Assembly: GCA_948567375.1 (NCBI GenBank)
Contig: OX419759.1
Span: forward strand, 29,923,493-29,987,492
Length of the DNA stretch: 64,000 bases
Direction of reading: 5' to 3'
Source of the DNA: Lunularia cruciata
Lineage: Eukaryota > Streptophyta > Marchantiopsida > Lunulariales > Lunulariaceae
Of this stretch, positions 29,499-40,560 are shown one piece after another (position 1 is the first letter of the stretch; every line of letters begins with the position of its first letter). A program made the position numbers and the translations under genes. The notes beneath the pieces are model-generated. The model had not been told where the DNA came from and did no database searches. It was given only the letters and a program-made list of their open reading frames with translations.

Positions 29499-32412
29499 AG
29501 TTTGCTCCCATAGAGATACAAGTCAGAAATGGTCAAATACAAAGAACACAATAGTAGTTCTTCTTGAGTTCTTCTTTAATTGTCCAGGAAGAAACCACAC
29601 CTAGAAGAAAGTAACAAGCATTGACTTCTAGTCTTCTCACAAATTAACACTCTATAATCACAATACTATCAAATCTTTCCCAACAAACTTTGATTGTGAT
29701 GATTCAGATTCTTCCAAAGAAGGCTACTTCACTACAAAATGATCTTGCCTCAGAATTGTGTTCTACTCCTCCACTGAAGGTACAACTTCCTCAATCAAGA
29801 CTACTTTGCATCAACCCTATATTGTGCTCACAAATGCAAAATACTACCAACACTTAAATTTGTCACATATATGTTGGGCATTGCTTCAATTGCTATCCAC
29901 TCAAGATTAAACACACATAACGAAATCAGAACTATGGAATCCAACATCCAACAAGCTCACTGATTTGCACATCAAAATTCTCCAAACAAACACATAGGAT
30001 TGATACTTAGAATTAAGTTGAAAAGACAAGCACTGATTTTCAAAACTTTGCTTTACTCAATTTTGAAAATATCAATACTGAACAACATAACACTACAAAT
30101 GATTCCTTTAAATAGGTAGAGCACTTTGACAATTAACTAACAAAAATATTGTTCCCTAACAATCTGCAAATCCAAAATGGCAACCCCCTCTTTGTATCTG
30201 ATGATTCAAATCCCAAATCAATTATGAATCTGATTCTATGTCTACCTCTTCCTCTTCTACTAAACCCAATTTAACTTCCTTTTCTTTTTGTACTTTGGCT
30301 CTATCAACTTCTACATCTTTGGCTATTTCTCTAACGTCTTCATTCTGAAATGCATTTGAACTCATGTGCATTCTGTCTATCTCCTTAACTTCCAACCCAC
30401 TTACTCCTAATCCCTCAAAAAACTCACCTAAAGACACTTGCAGTCCTACTTCTGATACTTTACCTTGGGTTCCTAACTTTATACTAATTTCAATCTGCTC
30501 TAAATCAGATTTCACTTAATCTAATCTAAGACAAACATTGTCTCCTACTTCACTAATTTTCCTATCTACTCAATCTCTTAGGCAAATTAGAAGAATGTTT
30601 AGATCCGTATCCTTTTTCTTTCTCTCGCTTGTCTCCTACACTAACAACTTTAACTTGTGTAGCCATACTTCTTCTACCTTCACTTTGGCTTTGGCTTTCA
30701 ACATTGCACTGAGCTTCTCTACTGCTCCTCCTACTTGCTCCCATGTATGCCTCAAACTTGGCTTTCAATATTTCCTTCTCCTCCATGTATTGGGCAAGTT
30801 GGGCTTCCACATTAATGACAACTCCTTGCAAATGTTCTTCTTCTCTATTTCTTCTAGCTAACTCTTGCTTCTAGGCTTCATCCTTTTTCATTGCCATTGT
30901 CTTCAAATTCTCCAACTCTTGCTCCATCACAACAACAATTGCCTTTGAATGTATAGCCTTGATGTGTGCTTCATCACACTCTCCCTTCAAGTTCTCCCAA
31001 GTTGTCTTCTGCTTCCTCAATTCTTCAGCCTACATTTCAAGCTCAACTTCTTGCTTCTCAAAAGCCTCCTGCAAGTTCACAACTCTCTTTTGTCTTAGGA
31101 CTTTGTGTGTTGGCCCATTCTTGCATAGTGCTCATAACTACTTTGTACGTGTTGGATGTACTGCTGCTCCTCCTCATCCGCTTCTTTCTGGAATCCGGAT
31201 GAAAGTAAGACACCATCTTCTTTTGTTTTGCCTCCTTCATAAGATTCAACCCAAAGTAGAAATGTGCTACAAATGGCACCAACTAATATGGAGCTGCTTG
31301 ATCTCTCCAACTCCACACCATCTGCCATGTTTGCTAGTGAAAACACTTTGCCTAATTCACCGGTGCTCTTGCATACATCTGATGGAAGAATACGGCCTGG
31401 TGCTTCATCATGTACATGGTCCAATCTAGCTTGAAGTGTGTCATCATTGCCCCAAAAATACTTTGCCTCACCGGGTCTTGATATGCATCAACCTTATACC
31501 TATTCTTTGTATGGGGCACAATGAAAGAATTGAACATTTCTGCAGTCTCCTCTATAGACTCTCCCTTCTTAAAGAATGTAGCCCCGGTTTCCTCACTAGC
31601 CTCTCTCCCTAGAACCAATCACCAATCTAACTTTGTCCATTGCCGGATTGCCTCTCTTCCCTTGTTCCTCTAGCCCCTCTTCACAATCACTTGTAGCTAC
31701 TTCTGCCATGAACCATGGAAAACTCAAGTTCCAGGTCTAGGCCAAAAACATGATCCAAAGTCTATTAAGAACTTTGATCCTTTCTATCATATACAACCTC
31801 TGAATCACAAGATTTCTCACTGCAATTGAGGGACTCTTCTTCTCACCCCTCATTGGCATTGTGTGATCTCTCACTTGAGGTAGCTGGAAGATAATTCTTT
31901 TGTCTCTTGGACATGAGATTCCAACTCCCTCAAGTTTGCTAAACATCAAACTCTCGGATGGCTTTGCTATTGGTACTCCTTTAGGTTGACTACTCAATGG
32001 CTTAGAAAACTTGCGTGATATATTGAAATCTGCTTGATGAAGTCTTGATTTTATAGTTCTTTGTTGTGTGGTCATTCCTTTGTCACTCTTCATTGATAAT
32101 CACACATTCTAGAAGAGTTCCTCCTGGCACTATCAAGTTTAGCCGCTTGTGCCTTAGCCATTTTCTTGCTTGTCCTTTCTTGGTTGAAGAAAAATTTGCC
32201 TTGGGGTGATCAACCCAATGCAAAGATTCCTTACTTTGGGTTTCTCTATGACAAGTCCAATCCAAGTTCCTTTTTCTTGACATGAAGTCAATCTACTTTG
32301 GGTTTAATCCAAAGACATGATTCTCATTCTTTTGTTGCCATTTGAGTTCAATAGGACTTTGACTATACACTCCTTCAAAACATAACAAAACCAAAAAAAT
32401 GTGGGTGCCACA
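29456..32412 (-). mobile_element. Complete family A LTR, minus strand (2,957 bp)
   Basis: Both ends are present: TGTGGCACCCAC at 32,412 and TTGTCA at 29,456. It holds leader, TATAAAATC (32,047-32,055), U3 frame pieces (31,737-32,093; 31,352-31,618; 31,058-31,282; 30,562-30,831; 30,222-30,515), the second TATA (cctttaaatagg, 30,105-30,116) and R/U5. No primer site or purine tract is attached on either side. The flanks AGGTA and ATCTT do not match. Confidence 0.75.
31737..32093 (-). CDS. N-terminal part of family A U3 protein
   Basis: 118 open codons. Aligns with 354-785 (minus) over PLSSQPKGVPIAKPSESLMF, EGVxxxxxxDxRIIFQLPQVRDHTMP and EKKSPSIAVRNLVIQRL. The true start probably lies at the ATA codon equivalent to ATG 785 (about 32,022), so the first 25 codons are likely leader. 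Ends in a stop at FLA where other copies continue WNWNLSFP. Confidence 0.5.
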   Translation of the reverse strand: MKSDKGMTTQQRTIKSRLHQADFNISRKFSKPLSSQPKGVPIAKPSESLMFSKLEGVGISCPRDKRIIFQLPQVRDHTMPMRGEKKSPSIAVRNLVIQRLYMIERIKVLNRLWIMFLA

Positions 32413-33614
32413 ATCTTCTTATCTACCCTCTCTCTCAAACAAATTAACAAATTATTCAGTTTAGTGTCCTTTGTCTTTCTCCTCCTTGTCTTCTGCACTA
32501 ACAACTTCAATTTGTGCAATCAAGCTTCCTCCATCATAACGTTTGCTTTTGTACTCAACATCATCTTCATCCTCCCAGTGATCTCTCCTACCAATTCTAA
32601 TGCATACCCTTGAGTTTGGTCCACCTTCAACTCTTCATGATACCTCTTTAATTTTTCTTTGTACTCAGCCGCTAACATCTTCTTCTCCTCTGCATATTGA
32701 GTAATTTGGCTTTCTGCACTTCTTACTAGACCCTGTAATCTTTCTTCTTCTTGATCTTTGCTTGTCAACTTGCATTGCCATGCTTGGTCTTTCTCCACTA
32801 CTCTCTTCCTTAGGCTCTCCAAATCTTGATCTAGGACTGCTGCAAAGGCTTTTGAATGTATTACCTTGTTGCACACTTCACGCACTTTGTTCATCTTCTC
32901 AAACATTACCTTCTGATTCTTCAACTCTTTAGCTTGACAGTCAAGATCTCCTTTTGTGCTTCTCAAAACTCTCTGGGAAGTTTTCTAGAGTCTTCTTCCA
33001 AAGTATTGCATCCACCCAAAGTTCTTTGGCTTCTTCTTCTCTTTGGGTTAACTTCTCCCTCAACTCCCGTGCTTCTTTGCTAAGATACTATGTCACCTAC
33101 AACTTGTTTATCACCTCTAGATGATCTTTCTATATCTTACTCTTCTTCTTCTTGAGCTGCAACAACAAAGGACAAATGGTCATCAACAAATACTTGACAC
33201 CATTGATCTCTTGCACCTTGTACTTGGCTTGATAAGCAAATCCTCCATAATTGCCTTGTTCCAAAGTCATGATCTTTGTTGCCTTCAAATTCATCCCTTC
33301 CGAGCTTTCTTCTTCTTCCTCCTTTACTCAAATTGGACATGTAGTTGCAGGCTATAGTCTTCTCCTCAACCTTACTTCCTTTGGAACCACCACCTTTGGC
33401 TCTTCTTCCATCCCTTTTGCAAGTAACTCAAACAAGTGACATTTCCTCCTTCCATACAATCAATCACCACATGGAACTCCTCATCTTCTTCTCTTGCCAT
33501 TTTGTCCACTAACTGCTAGACTTTGGGCTCACCCTCACTTTTGATAGACTCCCTACTCTACAGAGTGAGTTCATCTTCTTCTTTTGAGTCTTTGCCCTTA
33601 GACTTAGCTTCATA
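32413..33614 (-). pseudogene. Family A U3 ORF fragment (coiled coil and acidic linker)
   Basis: The minus frame 32,520-32,966 is a 148-codon coiled coil (DCQAKELKNQKVMFEKMNK ... QDLESLRKRVVEKDQAW). The acidic linker is at 33,300-33,600. Continuous with neither flank: 32,412 is a minus LTR start and 33,615 a minus LTR end. Confidence 0.6.
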
Positions 33615-34822
33615 ATGAAAACCCAACAAGTACTACTTTTGTGGTAAGTTTGTTCCCATAGAGATATGAGTAGAAAATAGTCAAATACATAGTAAAATGA
33701 AACAATGTAGTTCTTCTTGGTTGCATCTTTAATTTCTTAGGTAGAAACCAAACCCAGAAAAGAGTAACAAGCATTGATCATAGTCTCATCATAAATTACA
33801 CACTCATAATCACAATACTTCCAATTCTTTCCAAACAAACTTTGATTGTCATGATTCTGATTTTCACAAAGAAGGCTACTTCACTATAAAACAAATTTGC
33901 CTCATAATTGTGTTCCAACCCTCCATTGAGGCGCAACTTCCTTTTTTGAAATTGCTTTGCATCAACCCCACACTATGCTCATCAATGTATAGTACTACCA
34001 ACACTACAATTCCTCACAGATCTGTCAAGGCATTGCTTTGATTGCTATCCACTTAGGATCAAACACATAGAATGAAATCAGAATTTTGGAATTCAACATA
34101 CAATTCTCTAATTTGCACTTTGAAATTCTCCCCACACTCACAAACACACACACACAAGATTGATACTCAAAATTAAGTTGAAATGACAAGCAGTGAGTTA
34201 CAACACTTTGCTTTACTTAACTTTGAGAATACAAATACTGAACAACAATATATTGACAAGTGAGTTACAACACTTTTCTTTACTTAACTTTGAAAATAAA
34301 AATACTGAAAAACAATATATTGAGAATGCTTCCTTTAAATAGGCAGAGTACTTCAATAGTTATTAAAAAAAATACTACTATACAACAACTTTACTAACCT
34401 GCATATCCAAAATGACAAACCACTTCTTCATATTTGCCTCTTCAAATCTCAAATCTGTTTCTAATCCAATCTGATGTCAACTTCAACTTTGACTTCCAAA
34501 CCGGAGGCTACTACAATCACCTCTCCATCTTTGGATCTCTCTAATACTACTCCTACATCTTTATTTCTACTCTTTCTTCACTCGGAACTACAATTGCAGA
34601 CATGGTAACCTATCTACTTCTTTATCCTACAACCCACTCTTTTGTAATATCTCAAGTAGCTCACCCAAAGACACTTGCGCTCCTACTTCCACAACTTTGA
34701 ACTTTGTAGTCATCTTCATCTTGATACAAAGTCTATCTCAATCCAATTGAACAAAATCTAATATGAGACAGACATTGTCTCCTACCTCTAACATCTTCAT
34801 ATTTACTCTATCTCTCAAATTG
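33615..34822 (-). mobile_element. Family A LTR tail with U3 ORF end, joined to pol
   Basis: The minus LTR end is at 33,615 (mutated TTTTCA). R/U5 runs to about 34,340, TATA at 34,335-34,346 (cctttaaatagg), and the U3 frame tail to 34,822. There it changes without an LTR start into the integrase end of family A. This looks like a deletion that removed the LTR head and polypurine tract of a minus element. Confidence 0.65.
34187..34323 (-). repeat. Tandem duplication of about 67 bp in family A R region
   Basis: The unit 'caag(c)agtgagttacaacactttgctttacttaac...' to 'caatatattga' occurs twice in a row, ending at about 34,257 and 34,323, just inside the LTR transcription-start side. Other copies have one unit, so the change is private to this copy. 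Confidence 0.65.
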
Positions 34823-36990
34823 CACTCTTGAACAACTACAAGCTTGATTTTCTTTTCATGCCTAACTTTCTTTTGTTCTTGTACTTCCTTTGTGGTTTGC
34901 ATTGCATCATCTCTTTTCTCTTCTAACCATATCAGTTGATGGATCTGAAGATCTTGACTTTCTTCCTTTGACAATTATTCCTCACAAAGGGATCCAATAT
35001 GATAGCACTTCAAACTCAACTCGTAGCATGGGATGCAAGCCATATGTCAAGAAATATGGAGTTTTTTTGGTTGTAATATTTTCAGTCGTTCTATATGCCC
35101 ACAAACCTGCAGGTAACTTTGTGTCCTAATCCTAGGCATAATAAATCATCACCTTGTTCAAAATTTTGCATAAAAATCCATTTTCTTTCTCTGGTAGCCC
35201 ATTCCATTTGGATTGTAAGGTGTCATCTTTAATTTGGAAGTACTTGGTTAACGCTTCTACCATTGAGTTCAAGAACTGACCAATTCTAGAGGACATCCAT
35301 AATATGAAATGATGTTTCGGAACAAAAAATTTGTGACTATTTCTGCATCATCTCTCCAAGTTGCCTAGGCTTCAACCATCTTGGTAGCATAATCAGTGCA
35401 CACCAAGTACGTATCCCTTACTCATGAATCCGTCACCGGTTGAATTGGACACACAAAATCAATTCCCCATTTTTTTGAATGGGGAAAATGCCAAAAGTGG
35501 TCTTAAAGGCCACTCAGAAGTAGCTGTTGGCTTTCTTGTTCTTTGACAAGCATCACAACTTTGGATATGTGCATGAGTGTCCTTGTACATTGTAAGCCAC
35601 CAGTACCTTGATGAAAGAATCTTCTTTATAGCCTTTTTTCAGGGCATAGTGTCCTCCCTATGCTTCTGAGAGTAAGGACTCAATTACTCCTCCTACTTTG
35701 TATGCTTCCAAGCATCTCCAAAGTACTTTGTCTTTGCACATTTTTAATAAAATGTTGTTTTTTAGGTGGTACGGTCCTATCTTCCGAAGGAAGACTGCAC
35801 TCTACTATGAGTCCACTCCCTCAAGCAACGGCAAGTATGAAAATAATGATATTCTACCGCATACCTCATACTTTGCATTGCCATTAAATGATGTAACTCT
35901 TCATCAAGAAACCGATCATTGACTTCCAAGTCTAAGTCTTGAGTTTCCAACCTGGATAAGAAGTCCACATTCAAATGCAAAGCACCCTTCCTTACTTGTA
36001 TAGTGTATGTGAATTTTTGTAACAATAAGATCCATCTTGCAAATCTGCCTTCTTGACCAAATGTTGCAGAGCATAATGGTCCACAAAGAAGACAAACTCA
36101 TATCCCAACAAATAGTGGTGAAACTTCTTGCATGCATACACCATTCCAAGTGCTTCTCTTTCAGTCATCAAGTAATTTTTTTTTGCAATTGAAAGCTGTT
36201 AGTTGGCATGGTAAATTGGGTAGTCTTTCTTCTTCTTGTCCTTCTAACTTAAGATGACTTCAATTGCCATGGATGAAGTGCCCATATACACTTGAAAAGG
36301 AGCATCCCAATTCAGTGTCCTCATAGCTGGTGCTTCAACTAGTTTCTTCTTCAACATTTGGAATGCTTCTTCTTGTTTTGCTTCACACAAGTAGTCTTTG
36401 GACTTCTTCAAAAGCTTTGTTAGGGGTGCAGCAAGCACCACATAGTTTGATATGAAGCGTCTATAGTATACAACACGTCCCAAGAAGGCCCTCAGCTCCC
36501 AATGCTTTTAGTAGAATCCAAAGCTGAGATGACTTTCAACTTCTTGACATCAATTTCAATACCTCAGCTTGAGACACGATGCCCCATAAGAATACCTTCC
36601 TTGATTGCAAAGAAGCATTTTCCCGGTGTAATGTCAAGCCAACAAAATGACACCTGTCAAAATTTTGGCAAAGGTAATCTAAATGTACTTCTCTTTGCCC
36701 AAACATGTAAAAATCATCAATGAAGACTTCCACAAATTTGCATATAAAATCTTTGAAGATAGCATTCATCATTTGCTCAAAAGTAGTGTGAGCATTACAC
36801 AATCCAAAGTGCATTTGATTGGAAGTGAAAGTGGCACAATTGGTGGTGAATGTAGTTTTGTCCTTGTCTTTTTTCCAAATGGATACTTGATTACAACCTG
36901 AAAATACATTGAGAAAACTATACCAAGAATGACCAGCTACTTGGTCCAAAATTGTATTGGTTTGTGGTTGACTGTTAAGCATTCAATTTT
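34823..36990 (-). pseudogene. Family A pol: RT, RNase H, integrase (minus, broken)
   Basis: RT at 36,244-36,982: LDQVAGHSWYSFLNVFSGCNQV (first catalytic Asp reads Asn), MHFGLCNAHTTFEQMMN, FVEVFIDDFYMFG (DD kept), then MGRVVYYRRFISNY and the RNase H start. RNase H tail at 35,777-36,025 (RKGALHLNVDFLSRLETQD). Integrase at 34,823-35,650, mostly broken, with the end EEKRDDAMQTTKEVQEQ at 34,823-34,970. RT N-terminus, protease and gag are lost at 36,990. Confidence 0.75.
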
Positions 36991-37084
36991 AGGCCACCAA
37001 AAAAAAATGACATGCTCATCGTAGCCTGGATAAATGTAGTCAATAATGGGATGACTCTTAATTTCGGAAGTAGATAAATTATCA

Positions 37085-37730
37085 TATACTTGTGTATTCT
37101 TATCTGGTCACTTCATATTAGCGACTTTCCTAGGGTAAGGAAATCTGGCCCATGGATAAGGATTTGGGCGTCAAATAAGATTCGAGCTCGAACTGACTGT
37201 ACTTTATAAGTGTAAATTTTACTACATTCTCTTTTCTCTCAATATTCTTGCATCATCGCATTACCTCCTTGTAGTAAACATGATGTTATTCCTTGTAGTG
37301 AACATGGTACGTATGCTTGCTGTATTCAGATGGTACAGATAATTCCGTAAGGTCTCGGAAGGTTCAGAGCACTAAACTTAAAGCATCAAATTTCCTTGTT
37401 TTAGATGATCTCAATCTCTAATTGCAAGAATCTTCGCACATATGTAATCTTAAAAGATCGGCATCCTACTTACTGCAGCAGCACTAACATTCTGCCTTTA
37501 TCTAGTAAAAAGTGACATCGAGGATTGGATCATTCTTTAATTTGACTACGGATGAGTTATCTCGGAGGTCTATCTGGAATGTTTTTGCAAGATATTTTGA
37601 GTTGTTTTCTTCCCGAGCACATAAGCTATTGAGTACGCGATGTCTCAAGATTAGTAAGACGTGTATACTGATCGGGGTATTGCCTGTTCCCCTATTTCCT
37701 GTGGGAGATGATCTAGCCCTAGGGAAGCCA
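37085..37730. repeat. Direct repeat, copy 1
   Basis: Matches 39,625-40,246 in the same orientation at roughly three-quarters identity by eye. Anchors include 'cctaggg-aa-gaaatct-gc-atggat', 'aaggttc-aagcattaaac-taaagca', 'ttggcatcctac-tactgca-cagcact' and 'gggagatgatctagccc'. A shorter third match to its first part lies at about 40,270-40,350. On the minus strand its end is open as VLNSLCAREENNSKYLAK ... KNDPILDVTFY and stop. Confidence 0.65.
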
Positions 37731-37735
37731 ATTTT

Positions 37736-39587
37736 CTAATCTATCTCGAATTTTGTTTCCACTGCTGTGAGTGATGTCATCATTTTGAAAATAAATAGAG
37801 AGTAACGAAAGCAAAGGCGAAGATCATCCATTGACTCACAACTCCCCCAAATCTGGAAGGACTTTGCAATTGTCTTCAGATTCGGGGATTGGATTAAAAA
37901 TTCGGAAGTGAGATCAAAGACATTCGATACTTGTATCAAATGTTTTCACAGCTCATCCAGTTCATGTGTGAGAAATCAGCAGCCAACAGGTGCTCCGACA
38001 ATTCTATTCGAATATTGAAATAAAAAGTTTTTTCCAACGTTTCTTGTCGGAAGGAAAGTAAAGCCCCGCTCGGAGAGTTCCGGGTCGGGACCTCTCCTTG
38101 ATTGAATAACATGATCTTCCGATTGCTTAGTTCGACCAACTGCATCAGACTAGCTTCTCTAAAAGCGGCAATAATTTCTAATTTTTTATGGTCGCATCCA
38201 TCTGTTTTGTCTGTCGTACCAACTGGTAGAGTCGGACGCGTCAATATATCCTGCCAAAGTACTTATGAAGGACATCTTCTACAGCTGTGGCTACGTATAC
38301 TGCCCATCCAGATAATGCGAAGTTTATCGATCGGCTGTGCTGATCAGCTGATGAAAACAGTTTGTCATGATCACTAGCAACGACCTGAAGGTGAAACAAC
38401 CAAAACATTTTGATCGATAAGTGTCTTCACTAGAAATCAGTTGGCCGAAAGCTATTCCCATCAGCGTGTGGAAGATAGGTAGCACGGACTCAGAAAATGT
38501 TGAACCCATTATGATCACTCAGCTAGATTGCAGAAAATAGTCGTTGAAGCGCAGGCAGATGATCCTGATACAAGCTAACCCCTAAGTAAATCTACGGGTA
38601 TGGTCGCACACTCAAACTGAAACCTATTCTAACCAGGAAACATCCTCTGCCTCATAAACTCTTCCCGCTGCAGTGGCAGTAACACAAGTTACAGCCACAT
38701 TCTGGCAAGAAATTCTCTTCGACATTCCATGTCTTTGTCGAGCAGATTTCGAGGACGCAATTCATCCATCAAAACCAGGGCAAACCTCGATCCTGCCATT
38801 CCCAGCCTCAGTTAGACAACTGAGAAGTCCTATACCATGCGGTAACATGAACACGGGTTCATTGCTGCACAACGTGGACGTTGTAAGAACGAGAATTCAT
38901 TTGATCCAAGACTTCTCCATGGATCATGAATGCATCTGATATCTTGGACACCGTTGGAGATTGAAAAGAAACAGACCTGTTGTCACGAAATTATAAGTCG
39001 GGTTGGGTCCTCCAGATCTGCTTCACAAAGGAATTGAGACTGAACGAACCGGTAAGTCTCCGAATTTGCCTTATTTATAAAACATCTCTAGAGGTACTAT
39101 TCCGTGGAGAGTAGTCTCCATTGCCTCCTCGCCTTCCTTTATCAGGCGCATTTTGCTCCACGAAAATGGCTTTTCATCACACAATGGTTTCCCAACAATT
39201 TGAGTTGCCATCTCCATCTCCATCTCCACTTTTCCTCCTCAATAAAACTCGTCAACTTGGTCTCACGAACGATACCTTCAGAGTGAACCACTTAGAAGAT
39301 TAATAAAGCCAATGGAACGGCTCGCTCAGAAACATGTAAATGGCGAATGCAGAATATCCATAAAAGAGGAGGCTCGAAGGGCGTGGATCAATCGGAACCC
39401 GAGCCAAGTTTGCTCGGGTTGTTTGCTTAATAGAATTCAAGATAATCTCTTTTGCTTGGTGTATGATTCTAGGTGATGAATCTTTTTCATTTGCTAAAGA
39501 AGACGAGTTTTGCAAGTACAGGCTATGAAGATTTTGCAAAATCACATTGAGGCGTGAGACTTTGCATGGCTTCAAACTGCTTAACAT
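37736..39587 (-). pseudogene. Possible host gene or gene remnant, exon-like segments
   Basis: Minus-strand open segments that do not belong to the transposon families: 39,300-39,587 (NVILQNLHSLYLQNSSSLAN..., VPIDPRPSSLLFYGYSAF), about 39,080-39,260 (IVGKPLCDEKPFSWSKMRLIK), 38,324-38,518 (TFSESVLPIFHTLMGIAFGQ), about 38,245-38,330 (INFALSGWAVYVATAVEDVLHKYFG), and 37,936-38,244 (KLEIIAAFREASLMQLVELS, RQETLEKTFYFNIRIELSEHLL). The last two meet at 38,245 in different frames, as expected for an intron-less shift or splice site. I do not recognise the protein. Confidence 0.35.
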
Positions 39588-39624
39588 TCTGACAAGGCTA
39601 TTGACAACTATCTTACGATTAGTA

Positions 39625-40246
39625 GTTGGGTGTACCCGAATCTGGTCATTGCTTATTCACCAATTTCCTAGGGAAAAGAAATCTTGCATATGGATTTGCT
39701 CGTCCTATTTAATTTGAGCTCGAGCTGTGTAATGTCGTAAGCGTAAATCTTGCTAAATTTTCTTTCCTTTCCTTTTCTCGATACTCTTGCATCATGTCAT
39801 TACCTTCTCCTCGTAGGAAAAATGATATTAGGTATGTTTGCTCTATTTTAACTGTTTCAGATAATTCTATCAGGTTTTAGAAGGTTCAAAGCATTAAACC
39901 TAAAGCAACAGGTTTCCTCGTTTTCATGATCGAATTCTCTGATTGCAAGTATCTTTGCACCTACATAATCTTAAAATATTGGCATCCTACCTACTGCACC
40001 AGCACTGAAAATCTGCCTCTATCTATCTATTAGAAGTTGATATTGAGAATTGGAACATCTTTGAATTGAGTATGGATGTGGTAGCTTTTGGAATGTTTTA
40101 GAACGATTTTTCGAGTTCTTTCTCCCCGCAGCACGTAAACTACAGTATTCAGTACGCACAGTCTCACCACTAATAAATAGTGTGTACTGATCTGGGCATA
40201 GCCCGTTCATCCATTTCCTTGGGGAGATGATCTAGCCCATGGGCAC
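39625..40246. repeat. Direct repeat, copy 2
   Basis: Second copy of 37,085-37,730. The minus-strand reading parallel to copy 1 is VVRLCVLNTVVYVLRGERTRK ... KDVPILNINF and stop, with one extra stop upstream, so if copy 1 is a last exon this is a decayed duplicate. Sequence beyond 40,246 does not follow copy 1 further, except for a short repeat of the first part at about 40,270-40,350. Confidence 0.6.
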
Positions 40247-40560
40247 AAGGGTTTTTATATCCCAAGATTAAAATTGAGTCTCCTGATATGATAAGCGTAA
40301 GTCTCCTCCTTACATTCTTTTGACACTCTTGCATCTTCGCTTCCCTTTTGATTGGATTGGAGTATTCATACACACAAGATGAAATATGTGCAGCAGATGA
40401 TGTTACGCATTTCTTTCTTAGCAGATCCTCATGCTAGATCGTATCTTGTAACTGATGACACGATACCCAAAGTATTCTCTCTACCCAGGATTTCTGAAGA
40501 CATTCCCGTGGTTTGGAGTAAATTCCATATCCACCATTGTACTTTGCCATGAAAAACTTT

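Larger units (their letters stand above)
36991..40560. other. Low-copy island without family A, B or C sequence
   Basis: 3.6 kb with a different look: less poly-purine bias, more CpG (e.g. 38,220-38,260, 39,370-39,420), and none of the three element families. It contains a 620-bp direct repeat and several exon-like minus-strand reading frames, described separately. No retroelement domain seen. 36,991-37,084 holds a short A/T-rich junction with nothing recognisable. Confidence 0.5.

Noticed and set aside
38673-38939. Plus-strand 88-codon frame in the low-copy island
   Set aside because: Neighbouring exon-like segments are all on the minus strand, and this frame shows no motif; I could not choose a coding strand for this piece.
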